The position numbers and the translations under genes are program-made. The notes beneath the pieces are model-generated. The model did no database searches. It was not told the origin of the DNA and saw only the letters and a program-made list of their open reading frames with translations. Positions 1-5,007 of a DNA stretch of 5,007 nucleotides are shown here, piece by piece (the first letter of the stretch is position 1; each line of letters opens with the position of its first letter). The DNA comes from Dehalococcoidia bacterium (GTDB lineage Bacteria > Chloroflexota > Dehalococcoidia > UBA2979): the NCBI GenBank assembly GCA_018700215.1, contig JABIST010000350.1, positions 1 through 5,007 on the forward strand, written 5' to 3'.

Positions 1-143
1 CTCTCCACCTGGAACCACTTGCCAACCCGCTGCACGATCGTCACCTGGTCACCGGCGATCAGCACACCGAGTCGTGGAAATGTCGTACTCGCGCTTGGTC
101 TCAAGTTCAGCCCTGCGGGAACCACGGTCGCGGTCTGCGGCAT
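1..143 (-). CDS. SH3b-domain protein, N-terminal fragment (runs off the window's left edge)
   Basis: Only the first 47 codons are visible. The translation begins MPQTATVVPAGLNLRPSAS and continues through a GVLIAGDQVTIV stretch to KWFQVE. This is the classic pattern of a bacterial SH3 (SH3b) domain: a short beta strand, L-N-L-R-P, a loop, a G-x-L-x-x-G-D-x-V-x-I-V strand and a W-x-x-V strand. SH3b domains usually bind cell-wall peptides or act as protein-interaction modules attached to another domain, which here would lie beyond the window. No signal peptide or membrane segment precedes the domain, which begins within the first few residues, so export by the Sec route is not supported. The ATG was chosen because AGGAG lies 9 nt upstream and the reading frame is a good SH3b match from its first residues. 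It lies 34 bp behind the membrane-protein gene on the same strand, so co-transcription is likely. The function of the whole protein cannot be told from this fragment. Confidence 0.72.
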   Translation of the reverse strand, partial: MPQTATVVPAGLNLRPSASTTFPRLGVLIAGDQVTIVQRVGKWFQVE

Positions 144-152
144 TAGCTTCTG

Positions 153-157
153 CTCCT
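153..157 (-). promoter_or_regulatory. Shine-Dalgarno site of the SH3b gene
   Basis: AGGAG on the minus strand, 9 nt before the ATG at 143-141. It fixes the start of the SH3b gene and shows that this gene uses ordinary leadered initiation, unlike hisS and prfA in this window. Confidence 0.6.
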
Positions 158-177
158 ACTGCGTTGCACCATTTCGG

Positions 178-1047
178 TTAGCCCTCGGCGCTTTGGGGCC
201 CCAGGGCCGGCTGGTTTTCGCCGCCGCCGGCGGTCGCCGCCGCGGCCGCCTTCGAGGGAATCGCCTTCTTCGCGATATATCCGGCGTGGCTGATGCCCAG
301 AAGCCCGAGCAGCTGGTCGGTCAATGGAGGCAGGCCTTCGATTGATCCCACTGGGCTGTCAAACTGGTTGAAGACCACAAACGCGTACACCACGATCACC
401 ACAGCCGTGAAAAACAGCGCCTGAATCTTCCCAATGTCGACGGTCGTTGTGCTGCCGTGTTGCTCGCCTCTGATCATGTCGACCAGGGAAGCAGCTCGAA
501 ACTTCTCGATGTCGCCGTCCGTTCCCACCTGGACGGTATCTGGTTCCAGGATCTCCAGCGTGTTGTCCTTCGCCTGTTCTCCCTTGACCAAACTGGCGGC
601 GGTCAGCGTCGTAACGGAGATGCCGGTCAGCACCAGCAGGTCGGTGGGGATACCGAAGCCCAGCGGATTCTCTGCGTCGCTCCACACCAGTGCAGCCGCA
701 AGCGAGAGGATCGACGCGAGTGCCACGATCGTCCACGCGGCGATCTGGAGACGCGACAGACTGAACTTGTTCCGTTCATCGATCAAAACCCCCAGCAGGC
801 GCCCTGTCACCGCCTTCCCGGCGGAGAGGAACGCGGCGACGAGAACCCCAATAACCACGACGAATGTCATGCTCACCGTCGCCTGCCGAGTGATCTCACC
901 GTGTTTGTTAATCTGTTCCGCCTCAAGCGAGGCGGTCGCGAAAGCGATCGGAACTACTGCGAGCAGCAATCCGACCGCGAGGTAGGGGGCAAGTCTCTGC
1001 ACGAACCCACGATCACTCGCCGAGTGATCTGCGCTTGCTGCAACCAT
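178..1047 (-). CDS. multi-pass membrane protein of unknown function
   Basis: A 289-aa protein I cannot assign to a named family. Clear hydrophobic segments lie near residues 21-40, 56-77, 101-122, 134-154 and 209-226, and a weaker one near 240-257, giving about five or six membrane passes. Between the second and third segments is RNKFSLSRLQIAAWT (92-106). I recall this S-x-S-x-x-Q-x-x-x-W-T pattern from uncharacterised actinobacterial-type membrane proteins, but could not check it. A soluble stretch at about 155-208 (acidic, beta-like, with TLEILEPD) separates the fourth and fifth segments. The C-terminus carries GISHAGYIAKKAIP (251-264) and then an Ala/Gly-rich tail. There is no typical cleavable signal peptide; the first 20 residues are polar. 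The start is supported by AGGAGG 7 nt upstream. Codon use is mixed, with many GCG, GTT, ATT and AGA-type codons, unlike the C-ending codons of hisS. It probably shares a transcript with the SH3b gene downstream. It is convincing as a gene, but its role is unknown. Confidence 0.85.
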   Translation of the reverse strand: MVAASADHSASDRGFVQRLAPYLAVGLLLAVVPIAFATASLEAEQINKHGEITRQATVSMTFVVVIGVLVAAFLSAGKAVTGRLLGVLIDERNKFSLSRLQIAAWTIVALASILSLAAALVWSDAENPLGFGIPTDLLVLTGISVTTLTAASLVKGEQAKDNTLEILEPDTVQVGTDGDIEKFRAASLVDMIRGEQHGSTTTVDIGKIQALFFTAVVIVVYAFVVFNQFDSPVGSIEGLPPLTDQLLGLLGISHAGYIAKKAIPSKAAAAATAGGGENQPALGPQSAEG

Positions 1048-1054
1048 CGGTTCG

Positions 1055-1060
1055 CCTCCT
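1055..1060 (-). promoter_or_regulatory. Shine-Dalgarno site of the membrane-protein gene
   Basis: A full AGGAGG on the minus strand with 7 nt to the ATG at 1047-1045, which is near-ideal spacing. It decides the start of the 289-aa protein and implies a transcribed leader, so the promoter should lie further up in the 1061-1239 spacer. I found no convincing -35/-10 pair there. Confidence 0.75.
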
Positions 1061-1127
1061 CCGCGCCCGACTGCCCACGCACAGCCGAAGCGAATTACAG
1101 ATGAAGTGAAACCATAGCTCCGCTACT

Positions 1128-1145
1128 CCCCGCGATTGCGAGGGG
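1128..1145 (-). other. small GC hairpin in the relA-membrane gene spacer
   Basis: The minus strand reads CCCCTCGCAATCGCGGGG. It can fold as CCC/GGG plus CGC/GCG around an AATC loop with one bulged base. There is no T-run on either side, so it is weak as an intrinsic terminator. It could instead be a leader structure of the membrane-protein mRNA, or chance in GC-rich DNA. Confidence 0.25.
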
Positions 1146-1146
1146 C

Positions 1147-1182
1147 TACTGACTAACTACTGAATACTAACTGACTATCTGA
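1147..1182. repeat. degenerate YAGT tetranucleotide stretch
   Basis: On the minus strand this reads as imperfect units of TAGT and CAGT broken by an ATT. CTGACTA occurs exactly at 1149-1155 and 1171-1177 (22 nt apart, about two helical turns), and ACTAACT at 1152-1158 and 1166-1172. The stretch is AT-richer than everything around it. It lies between the relA 3' end and the membrane-protein gene. It could be a decayed microsatellite, a regulator-binding region, or part of a transcribed leader. No function can be assigned. Confidence 0.4.
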
Positions 1183-1213
1183 TGGGGTCGCGTGTGCCGC
1201 GAATCTGCTGCCC

Positions 1214-1233
1214 CGGGCGCCGTCGAGCGCCCG
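1214..1233 (-). terminator. candidate relA transcription terminator hairpin
   Basis: A perfect 7-bp stem CGGGCGC/GCGCCCG with a 6-nt loop starts 7 nt after the relA TAG stop. Its position and strength fit a 3'-end structure. It has no following T-run, so it is not a classical intrinsic terminator. It may act as an mRNA 3' stabiliser or with Rho. GC-rich genomes produce such stems by chance, hence the modest confidence. Confidence 0.35.
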
Positions 1234-1239
1234 CGCCCG

Positions 1240-3387
1240 CTAGTCCTGCACCCGATGCACCGAAATCACCCCGCGCACACCATCCAGCGCCGATAGCAAA
1301 CTCACGAACTCCGCGCCGCCTTCGGTCTCGATCGTCAGATGCACCGTCGTCGTCCGGTCGTGGTGCTCCTCGGTCCGCACCCCAACCATGTTCGCCTCGC
1401 CATTCGCCAGAATCGTGCTGATGTCCCGCAGCAACCCCACCCGGTCCCACGCCCGCGCCTGCACCCGCGCTGCGTACACGCTCGTCCGAGGTCCCCAGTC
1501 GCACTCCAGCAGCCGCTCCGGCTCCTTCACCCGCGCCACGTTGTTGCAGGTGGCGCGATGCACCGTCACCCCGCCGCCTCGCGTCACGAAGCCCACGATC
1601 GGGTCGCCCGGCAGCGGGCTGCAGCACTTCGCCAGGTTCACCAGCACACCGGCCGTGCCCAGCACCCGTACCCCGGGCGTGCCACCCACCCGCACCAGCG
1701 ATGGCGACAATTCCGGCGCATCCGGCTGCGAATGCTCCGCCAGCACGTTTCCCAGGTGCTGCGTCGATACGTCGCCCGAACCCAGCGCCGCGTACAGATC
1801 CTCCAGCGAAGCCAGCTTGAACCGGTCCCAGATCTTCACCGGTACCCGGTCCAGCGCCAGCCGCCGCATCTCCCGATCCAGCGACTCCCGACCGCGCTCA
1901 ATGTTCTCGTCCCGCTGCTGCCGTCGGAACCACTGCCGCACCTTCTGCCGCGAGTGACTCGAACCCAGGTCCCCCAGCGAGGCCACCAGCCAGTCTCGCG
2001 ATGGGCCCTTCGCGTTCCGGCTGCGCAGAATCTCCACCATGTCGCCGTTTTGCAGCACCGTTGTCAGTGGGACCAGCTTCCCGTTCACCTTCGCACCGGC
2101 GCAGGCGTGTCCCAGGTCCGTGTGAATCCGGTACGCGAAATCCACCGGCGTTGAACTGCTCGGCAGCACCCGCACCTCGCCCTTCGGCGTGTGTACGAAC
2201 ACTTGGTCCGAGAAGACATCGGTCCTGATCGACTCCAGGAAGTCGTCAGTCCCCTCCTGCTGCCACTCAATCAGTTGGCGCAGCCACGCCATCCGCTCCT
2301 CGTAGCGCACATCCCGATGTGCCGGCTCGCTCTTGTACTGCCAGTGCGCCGCCACCCCGTACTCGGACACCTCGTGCATCTCGAACGTCCGGATCTGCAC
2401 CTCGAACGGCCGTCGCCCCGGCCCATACACCGAGGTGTGCAGCGACTGGTACAGCGACTCCTTCGGACTCGCGATGTAGTCGTCGAACGCATTCCGAATC
2501 GGCTGCCACGTCTGGTGCACCACCCCCAGCGCCGCGTAACAATCCGATACCGAACTCACCAGCACCCGCAGCGCCAGCAGATCGTGAATCTGGTCGAACG
2601 ACTTCCCCTCTTGCTGGTAGCGCCGCTCCTTCTCGTAGATCGAAAAGAGGTGCTTCGCCCGCCCGGCCACCTCCGCCTCAAGCCCCGCCTCTTCCAGCGC
2701 GTCGCGTAACTCCTTCTCCACCCGTCGGATGTACCGCTCCCGCTCGCTCCGCTTCGAATCCAGCGTCTCCGCAACTCGTCGGTACTCCACCGGCTCCAGA
2801 TAACGGAACGCCAGGTCCTCCAGCTCCCACTTGAACTGCCAGATCCCCAGCCGCGATGCCAGTGGCGCGTAAATGTCGCGCGTCTCCCGCGCGATCGCCT
2901 GCTGTCGCACTTCCGAGAGGTGTTGCAGCGTTCGCATGTTATGCAGCCGGTCCGCCAGCTTGATGATCACCACCCGCACGTCCTCGGCCATCGCCAGGAA
3001 CATCTTTCGCAGCGTCTCCGCGTCCGCCTCGTCCAGCGATACCGTCGGCAACTGCTCAATCTTCGTCGCGCCCTCAACCAGCCGCGCCACGTCACTGCCG
3101 AACTGCTCTCGCAGCTCGCTCAGCGAAATGTCGCAATCCTCCACCACGTCATGCAGCAGCGCCGCTTCGATCGTCTGCGAGTCCATCCGAAGTTCCGCCA
3201 GCATCTGCGTCACCGCGATCGGGTGCGTGATGTATGGCTCGCCTGAGCGCCGCTTCTGACCCTCGTGCGCTGCCACCGCGTAGTCACACGTCGCCCGGAT
3301 CGCTTCGACCCGGTCGGCAGGCAGGTAGGTTTCGAGGGTTTCGATGAGTTGGCGAGCGCCTGAGGCCACGAGATCCGTTACGACCAT
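1240..3387 (-). CDS. relA: bifunctional (p)ppGpp synthetase/hydrolase (long RelA/SpoT homologue)
   Basis: A cytosolic stringent-response enzyme of 715 aa, the usual length for long RSH proteins (about 700-750). It makes (p)ppGpp from ATP and GTP or GDP, and can hydrolyse it. Domain order: HD hydrolase at about 25-190 with H55, HDVVED at 79-84 and D146 in KLADRLHN; synthetase at about 240-355 with R243/K245/S249/K253, D269, YQSLHT at 313-318 and E329 in FEVQIRT; TGS at about 394-454; a conserved-Cys/zinc-finger region with C588, C589, H610 and C614; and a C-terminal ACT domain at about 637-713. The intact HDxxED motif argues for active hydrolysis, unlike E. coli RelA. The synthetase position that is RxKD in classic bifunctional Rel proteins reads AFDD (300-303). 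The start fits the family N-terminus. A GGGAG lies only 3 nt before ATG and may lie upstream of the transcript start (see promoter). The gene is divergent from hisS. 'rel' is an equally suitable symbol. Confidence 0.96.
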   Translation of the reverse strand: MVVTDLVASGARQLIETLETYLPADRVEAIRATCDYAVAAHEGQKRRSGEPYITHPIAVTQMLAELRMDSQTIEAALLHDVVEDCDISLSELREQFGSDVARLVEGATKIEQLPTVSLDEADAETLRKMFLAMAEDVRVVIIKLADRLHNMRTLQHLSEVRQQAIARETRDIYAPLASRLGIWQFKWELEDLAFRYLEPVEYRRVAETLDSKRSERERYIRRVEKELRDALEEAGLEAEVAGRAKHLFSIYEKERRYQQEGKSFDQIHDLLALRVLVSSVSDCYAALGVVHQTWQPIRNAFDDYIASPKESLYQSLHTSVYGPGRRPFEVQIRTFEMHEVSEYGVAAHWQYKSEPAHRDVRYEERMAWLRQLIEWQQEGTDDFLESIRTDVFSDQVFVHTPKGEVRVLPSSSTPVDFAYRIHTDLGHACAGAKVNGKLVPLTTVLQNGDMVEILRSRNAKGPSRDWLVASLGDLGSSHSRQKVRQWFRRQQRDENIERGRESLDREMRRLALDRVPVKIWDRFKLASLEDLYAALGSGDVSTQHLGNVLAEHSQPDAPELSPSLVRVGGTPGVRVLGTAGVLVNLAKCCSPLPGDPIVGFVTRGGGVTVHRATCNNVARVKEPERLLECDWGPRTSVYAARVQARAWDRVGLLRDISTILANGEANMVGVRTEEHHDRTTTVHLTIETEGGAEFVSLLSALDGVRGVISVHRVQD

Positions 3388-3396
3388 CTTCTCCCG

Positions 3397-3425
3397 AGCC
3401 TAGCACGCGCCGATCCGCCGGTCAG
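3397..3425 (-). promoter_or_regulatory. predicted relA promoter (near-leaderless)
   Basis: On the minus strand: CTGACC at 3425-3420 (4 of 6 against TTGACA), a 17-nt spacer, and TAGGCT at 3402-3397. The -10 is preceded by TGC, making an extended TGnTAGGCT element. With the normal 6-nt discriminator, transcription would begin at 3390, leaving a 3-nt leader (AAG) before the ATG at 3387. The GGGAG motif would then be promoter DNA rather than a ribosome binding site. Predicted from sequence only. Confidence 0.5.
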
Positions 3426-3433
3426 CGGGATTC

Positions 3434-3468
3434 CCCCGACTTTGGGCCCCGACTGAGGCCCCGCCTGA
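3434..3468. repeat. short direct repeats in the relA-hisS divergent spacer
   Basis: CCCCGACT occurs at 3434-3441 and again at 3447-3454, with CCCCGCCT at 3459-3466, a step of 13 and then 12 nt. The last two copies belong to a 12-nt tandem unit (GGCCCCGACTGA, then GGCCCCGCCTGA; 11 of 12 identical). They lie between the two outward-facing promoters, so a regulator-binding role is possible. Chance in a C-rich stretch is just as likely. Confidence 0.3.
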
Positions 3469-3512
3469 CGCCCATCCCCCACCCCGTCCCGTCTCCCCCA
3501 ACGCGTACCCAA

Positions 3513-3542
3513 TTGCCCCAGCGATCAGCCCCTCCGTAGACT
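3513..3542 (+). promoter_or_regulatory. predicted hisS promoter (leaderless)
   Basis: TTGCCC at 3513-3518 (4 of 6 against TTGACA), an 18-nt spacer, then TAGACT at 3537-3542. The ATG follows after exactly 6 nt, so the expected transcription start is the A of the start codon. There is no purine-rich Shine-Dalgarno in the 20 nt before ATG and no room for a T-box leader. The same TAGACT-N6-ATG arrangement recurs at prfA. Confidence 0.6.
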
Positions 3543-3548
3543 CAGTCG

Positions 3549-4838
3549 ATGCCAGACTTCCAATCCCCACGAGGGATGCACGACACCCTCCCCGATGACT
3601 CCCCACTCTGGAGCTACATCCGCGACGCCGCCGAGCGCATCGCCGCCCGCTTCGACTACCAGTGGATCACCACCCCCATCGTCGAGGATGAGCGTGTCTT
3701 CACCCGCACCGCCGGCGAAGAATCCGACATCGTCGCCAAGGAGATGTACGCCTTCGATGACCGTGGCGGTGATCGCATCGCGCTCCGCCCTGAAGGCACC
3801 GCCGGCGTCGTCCGCGCCTACATCGAGCACGGCATGGCCAGCCGCCCTCAGCCCGTCCGCCTCGCCTACCTCGGCCCCTTCTTCCGCTATGACCGCCCAC
3901 AGGCCGGCCGCTACCGTCAGCTACACCAGTTCGGCGTTGAGCTGATCGGCGACCCCGCCCCCTCCGCCGACGCCGAAGTGATCGACCTCCAGCGCTCCTT
4001 CTACTCGGAAGTCGGCCTCTTCGACCTCACACTGCGCATCAACTCCATCGGCACGCCCGAAACCCGCCAGCGCTACATCCAGGCGCTGCGTGAGTACTTC
4101 GCCCCCCACCTCGAGTCGCTCTCCTTCGATTCCCAACGTCGCTACGAAACCAACGTCCTCCGCATCCTCGACTCCAAAGAAGACGCCGACCGCGAAGCCA
4201 TCGCGGGCGCCCCCTCAATCCTCGATCACCTCGACGACGAAGACCGCGAGCACTTCGAGGGCGTTCGCGCCTGCCTCGATGCCATCGGCGTCAGCTACGT
4301 CGTCGATCCGATGATCGTCCGCGGCCTCGACTACTACACGCGCACCGTCTGGGAGTTCGAACCCGCCAATACCGGCGGCCAATCCACCGTCGGCGCCGGC
4401 GGCCGCTACGACGGCCTCTTCGAAATGCTCGGCGGCTCGCACACCCCCGCCGTCGGATTCGGCACCGGCATCGAACGCATCGCCCTCAACATGCGCGACC
4501 GCGGACTCGCCGAGGGCATCACCCACGACCCCGTCGATGTCATGACCATCCCCATGGGCACCGCCGGTCCCGCCGCCGCCATGAAAGCCGCCTGGATGCT
4601 CCGCCGCGCCGGACTCCGCGTCCGCAACGGCACCGCCGGCCGCTCCGCCCGCGCCCAGCTCCGCAGCGCCGACGCCGCTGGCGCCCGCTTCGTCATCATC
4701 ATCGGCGATGTCGAAGCCCCCCGAGGCTTCGCCCAGCTCCGACGCATGGACGGCAACGTCCAGCAGCAGCAGGTCACCTTCGAAAACCTCGCGGACGTCA
4801 TCGCCAACTGGGTCGACGAGCCCGACCCCTCCGCGTAA
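3549..4838 (+). CDS. hisS: histidyl-tRNA synthetase
   Basis: Cytosolic class II aminoacyl-tRNA synthetase that activates histidine with ATP and loads tRNA(His); normally a homodimer. At 429 aa it has the usual bacterial length. Visible motifs: PRGMHDTLP near the N-terminus (7-15), where many homologues have RGTxD; motif 2 spanning about 107-134 with FFRYDRPQAGRYRQLHQFG; the histidine A signature RGLDYYTRTVWEF (258-270); the glycine-rich GAGGRYDGL (282-290); motif 3 AVGFGTGIERI (301-311); and a C-terminal anticodon-binding domain at about 329-420 with GRSARAQLRSADAAGA and FVIIIGDVE. No key residue appears missing. The GMDT-like catalytic core and histidine A motif separate it from HisZ, the regulatory paralogue that lacks the C-terminal domain. 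Codons are overwhelmingly C-ending, which fits a well-expressed core gene. It is divergent from relA and is followed 40 bp later by prfA with no terminator between. The start is set by the leaderless promoter and by the family N-terminus. Confidence 0.97.
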   Translation: MPDFQSPRGMHDTLPDDSPLWSYIRDAAERIAARFDYQWITTPIVEDERVFTRTAGEESDIVAKEMYAFDDRGGDRIALRPEGTAGVVRAYIEHGMASRPQPVRLAYLGPFFRYDRPQAGRYRQLHQFGVELIGDPAPSADAEVIDLQRSFYSEVGLFDLTLRINSIGTPETRQRYIQALREYFAPHLESLSFDSQRRYETNVLRILDSKEDADREAIAGAPSILDHLDDEDREHFEGVRACLDAIGVSYVVDPMIVRGLDYYTRTVWEFEPANTGGQSTVGAGGRYDGLFEMLGGSHTPAVGFGTGIERIALNMRDRGLAEGITHDPVDVMTIPMGTAGPAAAMKAAWMLRRAGLRVRNGTAGRSARAQLRSADAAGARFVIIIGDVEAPRGFAQLRRMDGNVQQQQVTFENLADVIANWVDEPDPSA

Positions 4839-4863
4839 CCCCCGAGGGCGTAACGACCCCCGC

Positions 4864-4872
4864 TGCTAGACT
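4864..4872 (+). promoter_or_regulatory. predicted prfA extended -10 promoter (leaderless)
   Basis: TGCTAGACT, an extended -10 (TGn plus TAGACT), ends exactly 6 nt before the prfA ATG, predicting transcription from the A of the start codon. I see no good -35 at 16-19 nt upstream; the TGn extension could compensate. No Shine-Dalgarno precedes the ATG. Read-through from hisS is also possible, since the spacer has no terminator. Confidence 0.5.
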
Positions 4873-4878
4873 GATTAC

Positions 4879-5007
4879 ATGCTCGAACGACTCGCCGAAA
4901 TTGAAGCCCGCTTCGAAGAGCTGACACAGCAGCTCTCCGACCCGGAGGTGGTCGCCGACCACCGCCGCGTCGAAACGATCGCGCGCGAACGCGCCAGCCT
5001 CGGCAGA
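4879..5007 (+). CDS. prfA: peptide chain release factor 1, N-terminal fragment (runs off the window's right edge)
   Basis: The first 43 codons are visible: MLERLAEIEARFEELTQQLS followed by DPEVVADHRR and an ARERASL stretch. This matches the start of class I release factor RF1, whose N-terminal helical domain typically reads M-L-x-x-L-x-x-I-E-x-R-x-x-E-L-x-x-x-L-S-D-P-E-V. RF1 recognises UAA and UAG stop codons on the ribosome and triggers release of the peptide. The decoding PxT loop and catalytic GGQ motif lie beyond the window, so function cannot be checked directly. RF2 is less likely because its N-terminus is longer and different and usually carries a programmed frameshift early on. The gene follows hisS at 40 bp on the same strand. 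The relA stop codon in this window, TAG, is an RF1-specific stop. Confidence 0.88.
   Translation, partial: MLERLAEIEARFEELTQQLSDPEVVADHRRVETIARERASLGR

Noticed and set aside
143..172. Nine-codon minicistron (MVQRSRSRS) whose TAA overlaps the SH3b ATG
   Set aside because: A TAATG overlap can mark translational coupling, but the frame is very short, has no ribosome site of its own and is easily explained by chance in the 34-bp spacer.
457..1104. Long plus-strand open frame opposite the membrane-protein gene
   Set aside because: Its translation is low-complexity and charged, with no domain pattern. The minus-strand frame has clear membrane helices and a strong ribosome site, so this is an antisense shadow.
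1048..1239. Sigma-70-type promoter for the membrane-protein gene
   Set aside because: TATGGT and TGTAAT on the minus strand resemble -10 boxes, but neither has an acceptable -35 at 16-18 nt, so I did not annotate one.
1175..1627. Minus-strand open frame overlapping the relA 3' end
   Set aside because: Gly/Ala/Arg-rich out-of-frame reading of relA, with no recognisable motif.
1339..2154. 271-codon plus-strand open frame inside relA
   Set aside because: Rich in Arg, His, Pro and Gln, as expected from the complement of GC-rich coding DNA. The opposite strand encodes unmistakable Rel domains.
3388..3548. T-box riboswitch upstream of hisS
   Set aside because: No T-box sequence or antiterminator is visible, and the predicted transcript begins at the ATG, leaving no room for a leader.
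4839..4878. Terminator between hisS and prfA
   Set aside because: The 40-bp spacer has no stable inverted repeat followed by T residues.
1..5007. CRISPR array, insertion sequence, prophage, toxin-antitoxin or defence system
   Set aside because: No regularly spaced repeats, transposase, terminal inverted repeats or known defence domains are visible. Apart from the left-edge pair, the window is ordinary core genome.

Overview
This is a GC-rich bacterial chromosomal segment with strongly C-ending codons in its core genes. It holds three recognisable housekeeping genes (relA, hisS, prfA) and a two-gene stretch of less certain function. The style of the Rel and HisRS proteins, the high GC, and the TANNNT boxes placed directly at start codons suggest a Chloroflexota-like (possibly Thermomicrobia-like) organism. 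That assignment is an inference from recalled family resemblance and was not tested by any search.

Left part (1-1047, minus strand): a start-containing fragment of an SH3b-domain protein (1-143) lies downstream of a 289-aa multi-pass membrane protein (178-1047). Both have good Shine-Dalgarno sites and are 34 bp apart, so they probably form one transcription unit. Their function is unknown. Their codon use is visibly more mixed than that of hisS.

Spacer 1048-1239 has no gene. It holds a GC hairpin just after the relA stop, a second small hairpin, and an unusual degenerate YAGT tetranucleotide stretch.

Middle (1240-3387, minus strand): a full-length long RelA/SpoT homologue of 715 aa with HD hydrolase, synthetase, TGS, zinc-finger/conserved-Cys and ACT regions. 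The hydrolase motif is intact, so it is predicted to be bifunctional.

The divergent spacer 3388-3548 separates relA from hisS and contains a promoter for each, facing outward, with a C-rich repeat-bearing middle.

Right part (3549-5007, plus strand): complete hisS (histidyl-tRNA synthetase, 429 aa), then after 40 bp the first 43 codons of prfA (peptide chain release factor 1), cut by the window end. Both start codons follow an identical TAGACT-N6-ATG arrangement without any Shine-Dalgarno, which predicts leaderless mRNAs starting at the A of ATG.

The core genes share a theme of translation and amino-acid starvation: HisRS charges tRNA(His), Rel responds to uncharged tRNA on the ribosome, and RF1 ends translation. 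I see no CRISPR array, insertion sequence, tRNA, rRNA or obvious defence system. The least explained part is the membrane/SH3b pair at the left edge.
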